From Gammaproteobacteria bacterium (GTDB lineage Bacteria > Pseudomonadota > Gammaproteobacteria > Pseudomonadales > UBA5518), in the NCBI GenBank assembly GCA_016718385.1, contig JADKDK010000002.1:1007901-1071900 (forward strand): DNA of 64,000 nt, read 5' to 3'. Under the pieces are notes generated by a model. That model searched no databases and was not told the origin of the DNA. It was given only the letters and a program-made list of their open reading frames with translations. The translations under genes were made by a program, and so were the position numbers. This document shows positions 25,347 through 33,664 of the stretch, piece by piece; position 1 is the stretch's first letter; each line of letters starts with the position of its first letter.

Positions 25347-26417
25347 ATGATGGACGCGGTTCTCCTGGCCGGCGGCTTCGTCGTGCTGGTGCTGGGCGCC
25401 GAGCTGCTGATACGCGGATCCTCGCGCCTGGCGGCCGCGGCAGGCATGCCCTCGCTGGTCATCGGTCTCACCGTCGTCGCCTTCGGCACCAGCGCGCCGG
25501 AACTGGCCGTCAGCGTCGGCTCGACGCTCGGCGGCTCGCCCGACATCGCGCTCGGCAACGTGGTCGGCAGCAACATCTTCAACGTGCTGCTGATCCTCGG
25601 GCTCTCGGCGCTGATCGCACCGCTGACGGTGTCGGCGCAGCTGGTGCGTTTCGATGTGCCAGTGCTGATCGGGGTCTCGCTGCTGGTGTGGCTGATGGCG
25701 CTGGACCACGCGATCGGTCGCCTCGAGGGCGCGGTGCTGGGACTGATGCTCGCCATTTACCTCGACGTCCAGATCCGCATGGGCCGGCGCAGCGACGGCC
25801 GCGAAGTGCCCGTCGTACCGGCGGCGCGCGGCCGCGCCGCGTTCGCGGCCAACGTGCTGCTGATCGTCGCGGGACTGGTACTGCTGGTGGCCGGCGCGCG
25901 CTGGCTTCTCGCCGGCGCCACCGGAATCGCGCGTGCCGCCGGCGTGTCGGAGCTCGTGATCGGCCTGACGATAGTGGCGGCCGGCACCTCGTTGCCCGAG
26001 TTGGCCACCTCGGTGCTGGCGGCGCTGCGCGGTGAGCGCGACATCGCGGTGGGCAACGTGATCGGCAGCTGCATGTTCAACCTGCTCGCAGTGCTGGGGC
26101 TGAGCGCCGCGCTGTCGCCCACCGGCATCCGCGTGGCCGGGGCCGCGCTGGCCTTCGACATCCCGGTGATGGCGGCGGTGGCACTGGCCTGCCTGCCGGT
26201 GTTCTTCCGCCGCCACCTTATCGCGCGCTGGGAAGGCGGCGTGTTCACGCTCTATTACGTGGCCTATGCGCTGTACCTCGGGCTGGCGGCGAGCGGCCAC
26301 CAGCGCCTCGACGGCTACCGCGAAGCGATGCTCGGCTTCGTGCTGCCGCTGACAGTGCTCACCTTTGCGCTCATCGCCTGGCGCAGCTGGGTCAAGGACG
26401 GCGCGGCATCGCGCTGA
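25347..26417 (+). CDS. Calcium/sodium antiporter, CaCA family (copy 1)
   Basis: A 356-aa YrbG-like antiporter of ten hydrophobic helices in two inverted repeats. The first alpha repeat is normal: VVAFGTSAPELAVSVGS then ALGNVVGSNIFNVLLILG. The second has AAGTSLPELATSVLAAL but then GNVIGSCMFNLLAVLG. Cysteine stands where Asn or Asp normally contributes to ion binding (GSN/D-x-FN). The long cytoplasmic loop MGRRSDGREVPVVPAARGR links the halves. A close paralogue follows 86 bp downstream. Exchange of Ca2+ for Na+ or H+ is the family role; the substitution may alter ion choice. Confidence 0.92.
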   Translation: MMDAVLLAGGFVVLVLGAELLIRGSSRLAAAAGMPSLVIGLTVVAFGTSAPELAVSVGSTLGGSPDIALGNVVGSNIFNVLLILGLSALIAPLTVSAQLVRFDVPVLIGVSLLVWLMALDHAIGRLEGAVLGLMLAIYLDVQIRMGRRSDGREVPVVPAARGRAAFAANVLLIVAGLVLLVAGARWLLAGATGIARAAGVSELVIGLTIVAAGTSLPELATSVLAALRGERDIAVGNVIGSCMFNLLAVLGLSAALSPTGIRVAGAALAFDIPVMAAVALACLPVFFRRHLIARWEGGVFTLYYVAYALYLGLAASGHQRLDGYREAMLGFVLPLTVLTFALIAWRSWVKDGAASR

Positions 26418-26503
26418 GCGGGCATTCCTGCCGCCGCGCGCCCTTCCCTGACGCACCGCGGCAGGCTATGGTGCGCGGCAGTTTGCAGCCCGGATAAAGG
26501 TCC

Positions 26504-27565
26504 ATGTCGAACGTGCTTCTCCTGATCGGCGGATTCGTGGTGCTGGTGCTGGGCGCCGAGATACTGGTGCGCGGCGCCTCGCGCCTGGCCGCGGCCGCGG
26601 GCATGCCCCCGCTGATCATCGGCCTCACCGTCGTCGCCTTCGGCACCAGCGCGCCGGAGATGGCGGTCAGCGTCGGCTCGGCGCTCGGCGGCTCGCCCGA
26701 CATCGCGCTCGGCAACGTGGTGGGCAGCAACATCTTCAACGTGCTGTTCATCCTCGGGCTGTCGGCGCTAGTCGCGCCACTGGCGGTGTCTACGCAACTG
26801 GTGCGCTTCGACGTGCCGGTGATGATCGCGGCCTCGCTGCTGGTGTGGCTGATGGCGCTGGACCAGTCGATCAGCCGCATGGAGGGGCTGGTGCTGGCAC
26901 TGATGATCGCGATCTACATCGACATGCAGATCCGCATGGGGCGCCGGGGCGACGGTGGTGATGTGCCCGCGGTGCCGGCGGCGCGCGGCGCCGGTGCGTT
27001 GGCGCTCAACGCGGCGCTGATCGTCGCGGGCCTCGTGCTGCTGGTGGCCGGCTCGCGCTGGCTGCTCACGGGTGCCACCGGCATCGCGCGCGGCTTCGGC
27101 GTCTCCGAACTGCTGATCGGACTCACGATCGTGGCGGCCGGCACCTCGCTGCCGGAGCTGGCGACCTCGGTGCTGGCGGCGCTGCGCGGCGAGCGCGACA
27201 TCGCGGTCGGCAACATCGTGGGCAGTAATATCTTCAATATCTTCGCGGTGCTGGGTTTCAGTGCCGCGCTCTCGCCCGCCGGTATCCATGTGGCCGACAC
27301 GGCACTGGTGTTCGACATCCCGGTGATGACCGCGGTGGCGCTCGCCTGCCTGCCGGTGTTCTTCCGCCGCCACCTGATCGCGCGCTGGGAGGGCGGGGTG
27401 TTCGTGCTGTACTACCTCGCCTACACGCTCTACCTGGTTCTCGCGGCGACCGCGCACGAGCGGCTCGACGATTACCGCGACGCCATGCTCGGCTTCGTGC
27501 TGCCGCTAACGCTGCTCACCCTGGTGATCATCCTGTGGCGCACGTGGGTGGGACGGAAGGCGTAG
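26504..27565 (+). CDS. Calcium/sodium antiporter, CaCA family (copy 2)
   Basis: A 353-aa paralogue of the preceding gene, similar over the full length by eye. Both alpha repeats are canonical here: FGTSAPEMAVSVGS with GNVVGSNIFNVLFILG, and AAGTSLPELATSVLAAL with GNIVGSNIFNIFAVLG. This copy therefore keeps all expected ion-binding residues. It is the second gene of a tandem duplication and ends just before a repeat cluster. The short upstream gap shows the same kind of sequence as that before copy 1 (GGCA...ATGGTGCGC), suggesting the leader was duplicated too. Confidence 0.93.
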   Translation: MSNVLLLIGGFVVLVLGAEILVRGASRLAAAAGMPPLIIGLTVVAFGTSAPEMAVSVGSALGGSPDIALGNVVGSNIFNVLFILGLSALVAPLAVSTQLVRFDVPVMIAASLLVWLMALDQSISRMEGLVLALMIAIYIDMQIRMGRRGDGGDVPAVPAARGAGALALNAALIVAGLVLLVAGSRWLLTGATGIARGFGVSELLIGLTIVAAGTSLPELATSVLAALRGERDIAVGNIVGSNIFNIFAVLGFSAALSPAGIHVADTALVFDIPVMTAVALACLPVFFRRHLIARWEGGVFVLYYLAYTLYLVLAATAHERLDDYRDAMLGFVLPLTLLTLVIILWRTWVGRKA

Positions 27566-27720
27566 GTCGGCATTCCGTGAGTCGGCATTCATGCCGACTT
27601 GTGCCTGCCCGGATGCTGCTGTCGCCATGAATGGCGACCTACGGAATAGGCTGCTGTCGCAATGAACGGCGACCTACGGAATAGGCTGCTGTCGCCATGA
27701 ATGGCGACCTACGGGCATGG
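27564..27720. repeat. Palindromic repeat cluster, site 4, with a 35-bp tandem array
   Basis: GTCGGCATTCATGCCGAC (27581-27598) is followed after 22 nt (TTGTGCCTGCCCGGATGC within) by GTCGCCATGAATGGCGAC (27621-27638). The second palindrome and its flank are repeated in tandem with a 35-bp period: 27615-27649, 27650-27684 and 27685 to ~27713. The middle unit has an altered core (GTCGCAATGAACGGCGAC). A truncated copy lies at 27565-27576. The cluster separates two convergent genes. Confidence 0.93.
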
Positions 27721-27734
27721 ATGGTGACCCACGG

Positions 27735-28499
27735 TCAGCGGCGGAACTGGCGGAAATCGGGGGGCCGCTTCTCGATGAAGGCCTCGATCGCCTCGCGGTT
27801 CTCGGGCGTGCCGACGCTGCGCACCATGCCCGCATCCTCGGCCGCCAGCGCGGCGTGCAGGCCGGCGCGGTGCACCGCCTTCAGCGTGCGCTTGGTTTCC
27901 TGCAATGCGCTGGTCGGCCACTGCGCGATCTCGCGCGCTTTCGCCAGCGCGTGTGCGAAGAGCTCCGCGTCGGGCAGCACCGCGGTGGCGATGCCGGTCT
28001 CCAGCGCGCGCGGCGCCGTGATCCATTCCGCGGTGAACAGCAGCTCCGCCGCGCGGCGCGCGCCGATGTTCGCCTGCAACTGGTAGCTGGAGGCGAATTC
28101 CGGCACCAGCCCCAGGCTCACGAAGGGCAGGCGCATGCGCAGGCTCTCGCCGACGTACAGCACGTCGCAATGGAACAGCAGCGTGGCGCCGCCGCCGACC
28201 GCGATGCCGCTGGCCGCGGCTACCAGCGGCTTGTCGAAATCGCACAGCAGCCGCGCGCAGCGCGCGAAGGGATGGTCGGCCCCGGCGTCGCTGAACTCGT
28301 ACAGGTCGGTGCCCGAGGAGAAGTTCCCGCCGGCGCCACTCACCAGCACCACCGCGACGCGCTTGTCGCCCTGCGCCTCGGAGATCGCGTCGGCGAAAGC
28401 CGCCCACTGCTCGATGTTGAACGCGTTCTTGCGCTCGGGCCGGTTCAGCGTGAGCTTCAGCACGCCGTCGTCGAGTTCCTTCAGTATCGTATTGCTCAT
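27735..28499 (-). CDS. Enoyl-CoA hydratase/isomerase family protein
   Basis: A 254-aa crotonase-fold enzyme. It starts MSNTILKELDDGVLKLTLNRPERKNAF. The oxyanion motif is NFSSGTDLYEF, and GIAVGGGATLLFHCD lacks the Glu that hydratases have in GGGCE. A Glu is kept in GLVPEFASSYQL, which is the position used by enoyl-CoA isomerases. I therefore favour a Delta3-Delta2-enoyl-CoA isomerase-like activity, with moderate confidence. The open frame continues upstream, but ATG 28499 fits the domain start. It is convergent with copy 2 of the antiporters and in line with a nitroreductase, another crotonase and an acyl-CoA ligase, likely one operon. Confidence 0.88.
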   Translation of the reverse strand: MSNTILKELDDGVLKLTLNRPERKNAFNIEQWAAFADAISEAQGDKRVAVVLVSGAGGNFSSGTDLYEFSDAGADHPFARCARLLCDFDKPLVAAASGIAVGGGATLLFHCDVLYVGESLRMRLPFVSLGLVPEFASSYQLQANIGARRAAELLFTAEWITAPRALETGIATAVLPDAELFAHALAKAREIAQWPTSALQETKRTLKAVHRAGLHAALAAEDAGMVRSVGTPENREAIEAFIEKRPPDFRQFRR

Positions 28500-28534
28500 G
28501 TCGTTTCCCGACCGGATGTCGTTGCGCTGCTTTC

Positions 28535-29233
28535 TCAGCTCACGAAGCGCACGTTGTCGGCCAGCGCCGCGCGGCCGAGCCGGCAATCGTTCGCCGCATT
28601 CGCGGTGTCCTCGTAGCCGAAGGAGATGCCGAACAGCAGCCGGTGCGAGGCGTCCACGCCGCACTCGGCGCGCACCTGGTCGCAGAGGAAGCTGAGCGCC
28701 GTCTGCGGGCAGCTCCCGAGCCCGTGGGCGGCGAGCGCCAGCATCAGCGTCTGTGCGTACATGCCCGCGTCGGCCGCCTCGCGCACACCGGCCCAGTCCG
28801 GGATGAACAGGAAGGCGACGTGCGGCGCGTCGAAGAAAGCGAAGTTGCGCATGAACGCCGCGCCCCGCGCGGCCTTGTCCTCGCGCGCGATGCCCATCGC
28901 GCCGTAGAGCTTTTCGGCGGCGTCGTACTGGCGCTCCTTGTAGACACCCGCGTATTTGCCCGCATAGGGGAAGTCCATCGAGACCTGCCCCGAGGCGAAA
29001 TCCGCCATGAAGCGCTGGCGCAGGCGCTCGCAGGCCGCGCCGCTCGCCACCGCGGCGAGCCAGGGCTGGGTGTTGCAGTTCGAGGGCGCGCGGTTGGCCA
29101 GCGCGAACACGTGCTCGAGCAGCGGCTGCGGCACGGGATCGGGACGGAAGGCGCGCACCGAGCGGCGCGCCAGCACGGCGGCATCGAAGCTCAGGGAATC
29201 GTCTTTCGCCGTGACTGCTGCAATGGTCGTCAT
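28535..29233 (-). CDS. Nitroreductase family protein
   Basis: A 232-aa FMN-binding nitroreductase. It has LARRSVRAFRPDPVPQPLLE at the N-terminus and the flavin-phosphate contacts ANRAPSNCNTQPWLAA. GMYAQTLMLALAAHGLGSCPQT and FGISFGYEDTANAAND follow. This is the pattern of the long nitroreductases found in steroid and aromatic catabolic loci, where they may act as enone or dehydrogenase partners; that role is inference. ATG 29233 has GAGGA upstream and begins at the usual domain edge. It lies between two crotonase genes on the same strand, 36 and 33 bp away. Confidence 0.88.
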   Translation of the reverse strand: MTTIAAVTAKDDSLSFDAAVLARRSVRAFRPDPVPQPLLEHVFALANRAPSNCNTQPWLAAVASGAACERLRQRFMADFASGQVSMDFPYAGKYAGVYKERQYDAAEKLYGAMGIAREDKAARGAAFMRNFAFFDAPHVAFLFIPDWAGVREAADAGMYAQTLMLALAAHGLGSCPQTALSFLCDQVRAECGVDASHRLLFGISFGYEDTANAANDCRLGRAALADNVRFVS

Positions 29234-29265
29234 GAATGAAGGGTCCTCGGCTGCGGGGATGGCGC

Positions 29266-30084
29266 TCACTTGCCCTTGAACTCGGGCGGGCGCTTTTCCT
29301 TGAAGGCCTTCATGCCCTCGCGCGCGTCCTCGGTGGCGAACACCGGCCAGCCCACCTCGTCGGAGCGCAGCATCGCGTCGGCTTCCGCCAGGCACTCTTC
29401 GTGCTCGCGCAGCGACTTCATCACCGCCTTGACGGCCACGGGTCCGTTCCTGCCGATCTGGGCGGCGATCGCCAGCGCCTCGTCCAGCGTCTTGCCCTTG
29501 GGCACGATGCGGTTGATCAGGCCCCAGTCGAGCGCTTCCTGCGCCGTCACGTGGCGCCCGGTCAGCAGGATCTCGGCGGCGAGGCAGTAGGGAATCTGGC
29601 GGCGCAGCCGGATCGTCGAGCCGGACATCGGGTACAGGCCACGGGCGACCTCGGTCACGCCGAACACCGCGTCCTCGGCCGCCACGCGGATGTCGGTGCC
29701 CTGCAGTATCTCGGTGCCGCCGGCCAGCGCGTAGCCTTCCACCGCGAGCACGATCGGCTTCAGCGGACGGTTGTCGCGCAGCAGCGCCTGCCAGTGCAGG
29801 TTCGGCACGTCCTTCATCAGCGCCTGGATCTCGTCGGCCTCCGTGCCGCCGCCCGAGGGGCCGGTCTTCAGGTCCATGCCGGCGCAGAAGGTGTCGCCGC
29901 GCGCCGTGAGCACGGCGCAGCGCAGCTCGTCGTCGCTGTCGAGCAGGCGCCAGGCGCGGTACATCCCGACCAGCATCGGCGGGTTGAAGGCGTTCTTCGC
30001 CTCCGGGCGGTTCAGGGTCACGACCAGCGTGTGTCCGTCCCTCTCCACGAGACAGGTGCCGGTGCCGATGCTCAGTTGTTCCAT
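29266..30084 (-). CDS. Enoyl-CoA hydratase (crotonase family)
   Basis: A 272-aa crotonase. The oxyanion motif is FCAGMDLKTG. The two catalytic acids of enoyl-CoA hydratase are both placed: Glu in YALAGGTEILQGTD and Glu in GVTEVARGLYPMSG. It therefore can be a true hydratase, unlike the neighbouring copy at 27.7 kb. The end KAFKEKRPPEFKGK is common in EchA proteins. GGGGA precedes the ATG. It sits between the acyl-CoA ligase and a nitroreductase on the same strand, so ligase, hydratase and redox enzyme probably act on one CoA thioester. Confidence 0.9.
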   Translation of the reverse strand: MEQLSIGTGTCLVERDGHTLVVTLNRPEAKNAFNPPMLVGMYRAWRLLDSDDELRCAVLTARGDTFCAGMDLKTGPSGGGTEADEIQALMKDVPNLHWQALLRDNRPLKPIVLAVEGYALAGGTEILQGTDIRVAAEDAVFGVTEVARGLYPMSGSTIRLRRQIPYCLAAEILLTGRHVTAQEALDWGLINRIVPKGKTLDEALAIAAQIGRNGPVAVKAVMKSLREHEECLAEADAMLRSDEVGWPVFATEDAREGMKAFKEKRPPEFKGK

Positions 30085-30127
30085 GCGCGGATTCCCCGGT
30101 AGATTGCTGTGTCGTGAGCGCGCCGGC

Positions 30128-31760
30128 TCAGCCGACGCGGTGTGCGCCGGCCAGCGCGATTTCCTTCGCGCGCGCGTAATTGGGCTTGCCGTTCGGCTGG
30201 CGCGGGATCTCGCCGACCACGTGCAGCTCGCGCGGCACCTTGTAGCCGGCGATGTGCTTGCGCGCCTCCTGCTGCAGCTCCTCCAGCGTGGGCGCCGCGC
30301 CGCGCGGCGAGATCACCGCGGTGACCTTCTGCCCCCAGCGCTCGTCGGGCGTGGCGACGACCAGCGCATCGAACACGGCCGGGTGGTTCTTCAGCGCCTG
30401 CTCGACCTCCTCGGGGAAGATCTTCTCGCCGCCGCTGTTGATGCAGTTCGAGCCGCGGCCGAACACCGTGATCGAGCCGTCCATTTCCAGCCGTGCCGAG
30501 TCGCCGGTCAGCAGCCAGCGCTTGCCCTCGACCGTCACGAAGGTCTTGGCGGTCTTCACCGGGTCGTTGAAATAGCCGACCGGGATGTGGCCGGAGCGCG
30601 CGAATATGCCCATCTCGCCGGGCTGCGCGTGGCGCAGCTCCTCCTCGACGATCACGTCCATGAACGGCGTGCGCGTCACGTTGCCGAGACCGTTCTCCGC
30701 GTCCGCGCGGCGCTGGCCGTTGTCCATGCCCATCTGGCCGCCCTCGGAGGAACCGAAGGAGTTCGTGATCAACACGTTCGGGAAATGCTCGCGGAACTTC
30801 GCCTGCTTGGACTCGGAGAACACCGCGCCGCCCGAGCCCACGTTGAACACGCTGGAGAGATCCCAGCGCCCCGGGTTGCGCTCCAGCACATCGAGCAGCG
30901 GAATGGCCATCGCATCGCCGACGATCGAGACGGCATTGATGCGCTCGCGCGCGACGATGTCCCACACCTCCTCGCCGTCGAGATGGTGGCTCGGGTTCAG
31001 CACCAGCTTGCCGCCCGCCAGCAGCTGGATGCAGGCGTACCACCAGCAGGCGCCGTGCATCAGCGGCGCCAGCGCCATGCCGGTGACCACGAAGCCGTCC
31101 TTCGCGCGCACCGCGATGTCCTCGGGCTGCTCGATCGGCCCCGGCCGGGTGGAAGTGGCCGCCGCCGCCCATCGCGGCGTAGAACACCGCCTTGTGCGGC
31201 CACATCACGCCCTTGGGCATGCCGGTGGTGCCGCCGGTGTAGAGCAGGAACAGGTCATCGTCGGAGCGCTCGGCGAAATCGCGCGCGGGCGCACCCTGCG
31301 CCAGCGCCGCCTCGTAGCCGATGGCGCCGATCGTGGCCGGATCGAAGGCCGTGCCGTCGTCCACCGTGACCAGCGTCTTCAGCTGCGGCGAGCCGGCGCG
31401 CACCGCCGCGAGGTGCGGCACGAACTCGCGATGGTGGATGCAACCCGCCATCTCGGCGTTGTTCAGGACGTACGACAACTCCTCGTCGACGTAGCGGAAA
31501 TTCACGTTGACCGGCACCGCGCGCACCTTGAAGCAGGCCAGCATGCCCTCGAGGTACTCGTTGCAGTTGTACAGGTACAGCCCGACCTTGTCACCGGCGC
31601 CGATGCCCTGCGCGGCCAGGTAGTGCGCGAGCCGGTTGGAACGCTCCTCGAGCTGTGCATACGTGAGGCGCGCATCGCCGCAGACCAGCGCCTCGCGCTC
31701 CGGCACCGTGTCGGCGACGATTTCGAACAGATCGGCGAGATTGAAATGCCTGGCTGGCAT
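30128..31760 (-). pseudogene. Acyl-CoA synthetase, FadD19-like, frameshifted
   Basis: An AMP-forming acyl-CoA ligase split over two frames. The first part (start ATG 31760, MPARHFNLADLFEIVADTVP) holds the P-loop LLYTGGTTGMPKGVMWPH. The second part continues HGACWWYACIQLLAGG, NSFGSSEGGQMGM, the TGDSARLEMDG strand, FGRGSNCINSGGEKIFPEEVE and the catalytic Lys in RQPNGKPNYARAKE. The frame changes at a four-C run (plus-strand 31139-31142). One base fewer restores HFHPAGPIEQPEDIAV and a ~540-aa protein. By recall it resembles mycobacterial FadD19, which loads steroid side chains. Either a real mutation or a base-calling error. GGAG precedes the ATG. Confidence 0.87.
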
Positions 31761-31873
31761 GAACGCGTGCTCCGGTGGCCGTGGGAGGACGGCAGAGGAT
31801 ACGCGAGGGCCCGGAGGCGCGACAAATGACAAACCGGCAATCAAGCAGGCACGCCGGCGCGGCGCGCGCCGGC

Positions 31874-32269
31874 TCAGGGAACCAGCGCCACCTGCATGTT
31901 GTGCGCGATGTGTCCGGCCACCCGGCGCGCGCGCTCGGCGTGCGGCCCGCTGTAGCCCTCGTCGAGGGTGGTGCGGAACAACGCAAGCCAGCGCTCGAAA
32001 TCGCCGGGCTCCAGTGTCTGGCGGGCGTTCAGCGCGCGATGGATGTTCATGGTGTGGCGACGATAGCCGTCGGCGCCCAGGATGAGCTTCTCCCAGTACG
32101 AGCAGATGATCGGCAGGTGCTTCGCGAGGTCTATCGCGGCGACGTCGAGGAAGATCGGGGCGAGCCGTTCGTCGGCGAGCACGCGCGCGTAAAAGGCCTC
32201 GATGAAGGCGCGGATGCGCGCGGGCGAGTCGAGGTCCGGCAGGGGACTAGCGCTTGCTCTTCCTGACAT
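31874..32269 (-). CDS. Group III truncated haemoglobin-like protein
   Basis: A 131-aa globin of the TrHb group III (P) type. It has IRAFIEAFYARVLADERLAPIFL, then LAKHLPIICSYWEKLILG with the E-helix and Trp. RRHTMNIHRAL carries the proximal-His region, and FERWLALFRTTLDEG follows. Such proteins bind O2 or NO and are linked to nitrosative or microaerobic stress. Its ATG lies inside the last codons of der (23-bp overlap), so translation is probably coupled, although no Shine-Dalgarno is clear. It is the last gene of the co-linear housekeeping block. Confidence 0.85.
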   Translation of the reverse strand: MSGRASASPLPDLDSPARIRAFIEAFYARVLADERLAPIFLDVAAIDLAKHLPIICSYWEKLILGADGYRRHTMNIHRALNARQTLEPGDFERWLALFRTTLDEGYSGPHAERARRVAGHIAHNMQVALVP

Positions 32270-33653
32270 GCTGCATCATCCGCTTGCGCTTGTATTCCTG
32301 GCGCGGCGTCAGCGTGTTGCGCTTGCCCGCGTACGGGTTCGTGCCGGTCACGAACTCGATGCGCAGCGGCGTGCCCACCAGCTTCAGTTCGCGACGGTAC
32401 ACGTTCTCCAGGTAGCGGCGGTAGTGCTCGGGAACGTCCGCGGTCTGGTTGCCGTGGACCACGATCACCGGCGGGTTGCTGCCGCCCGGGTGCGCCATGC
32501 GCAGCTTGATGCGCCGCCCGTGCACCAGCGGCGGCGGGTGCGACGCCACGGCATCCTCGAGGATCGCCGTGAGGCGGTTGGTGGGCAGCTTGCGTCGCGC
32601 CGATGCGTAGGCACGATCGACCGCGGCATACAGCTGTCCCACGTTCGAGCCGTGCAGCGCGGAGATGAAATGCACCTCGGCGAAATCGGCGAACATGAGC
32701 CGCCGATCGAGCTCGCTCCTGAGGGCGGCCTTCTGGTCGGTGCCGAGACCATCCCACTTGTTGCAGACGATGATCAACGAGCGTCCGCTCTCGATCACGT
32801 GCCCGATCAGGTGAACGTCCTGCTCGAACAGGCCCTCGCTGGCATCGACCAGCACCAGCGCCACGTTGGCATCGGCGATCGCCTGCAGCGTCTTCACGAT
32901 GGAGAACTTCTCCACCGTCTCGTGCACGCTGCGCTTGCGCCTCAGGCCCGCGGTGTCGATCAGCGTGTAGCGCTTCTCGCCGCGCTCGAAATCGACGTAG
33001 ACGCTGTCGCGCGTGGTGCCCGGCTGGTCGAAGACCACGACGCGCTCCTCGCCGAGGATGCGGTTCACCAGCGTGGACTTGCCCACGTTGGGTCGCCCGA
33101 CCACCGCGACCCTGACGCGCTCCCCGCCCCCCTCGCCCTCCCCGGCCTCCGGTTCGCCGCAATCCGGGAAGGCATCGATCAAGGCCTGCTGCAGCTGCTG
33201 CACGCCGCGCCCGTGCGAGGCACTCACCATCAGCATGGTGCGCGCACCGAGCTCGTGGAACTCCGCGCCGGACAGCAGCTCGTCGGTGCCGTCGATCTTG
33301 TTGACCACCAGCATCAGCGGCTTGCCGCTCTCGCGCAGCAGCGCAACGATGCGCTGGTCGGCCGGCGTCACGCCCGCGCGCGCATCGACCAGCACCAGCG
33401 CGAGATCGCACTCGGCGACCGCGGCCAGCGACTGGCGCGCCATCTCGGCATCGATGCCGGCCTCCTCGCCGCTGAGCCCCCCGGTGTCGATCAGGATGAA
33501 GCGGTGCTCACCGGCGCGGAACTCGCCGTACTGGCGATCGCGCGTGAGCCCCGGGATGTTGGCAACCAGCGCATCGCGGCTGCGCGTGAGACGGTTGAAC
33601 AGCGTCGACTTGCCGACGTTGGGCCGTCCTACCAGCGCGATGACGGGCAGCAT
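32247..33653 (-). CDS. der: GTPase Der (EngA)
   Basis: A 468-aa double GTPase needed for 50S ribosomal subunit maturation. Two complete G domains are visible: the first with GRPNVGKSTLFNRL, DTGGLSGEE and NKIDG, the second with GRPNVGKSTLVNRIL, DTAGLRRKRS and NKWDGL. The C-terminal KH-like domain runs from about residue 360 and ends basic (RKRMMQHVRKSKR). Length matches the family. It starts at ATG 33653, 11 bp after bamB, and belongs to the bamB-der unit seen in many gammaproteobacteria. Confidence 0.97.
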   Translation of the reverse strand: MLPVIALVGRPNVGKSTLFNRLTRSRDALVANIPGLTRDRQYGEFRAGEHRFILIDTGGLSGEEAGIDAEMARQSLAAVAECDLALVLVDARAGVTPADQRIVALLRESGKPLMLVVNKIDGTDELLSGAEFHELGARTMLMVSASHGRGVQQLQQALIDAFPDCGEPEAGEGEGGGERVRVAVVGRPNVGKSTLVNRILGEERVVVFDQPGTTRDSVYVDFERGEKRYTLIDTAGLRRKRSVHETVEKFSIVKTLQAIADANVALVLVDASEGLFEQDVHLIGHVIESGRSLIIVCNKWDGLGTDQKAALRSELDRRLMFADFAEVHFISALHGSNVGQLYAAVDRAYASARRKLPTNRLTAILEDAVASHPPPLVHGRRIKLRMAHPGGSNPPVIVVHGNQTADVPEHYRRYLENVYRRELKLVGTPLRIEFVTGTNPYAGKRNTLTPRQEYKRKRMMQHVRKSKR

Positions 33654-33664
33654 CGTGGCGCCTC

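Noticed and set aside
27615..27720. Regularly spaced repeats resembling a small CRISPR array
   Set aside because: The 35-bp units are contiguous with no unique spacers, and no cas genes are present.
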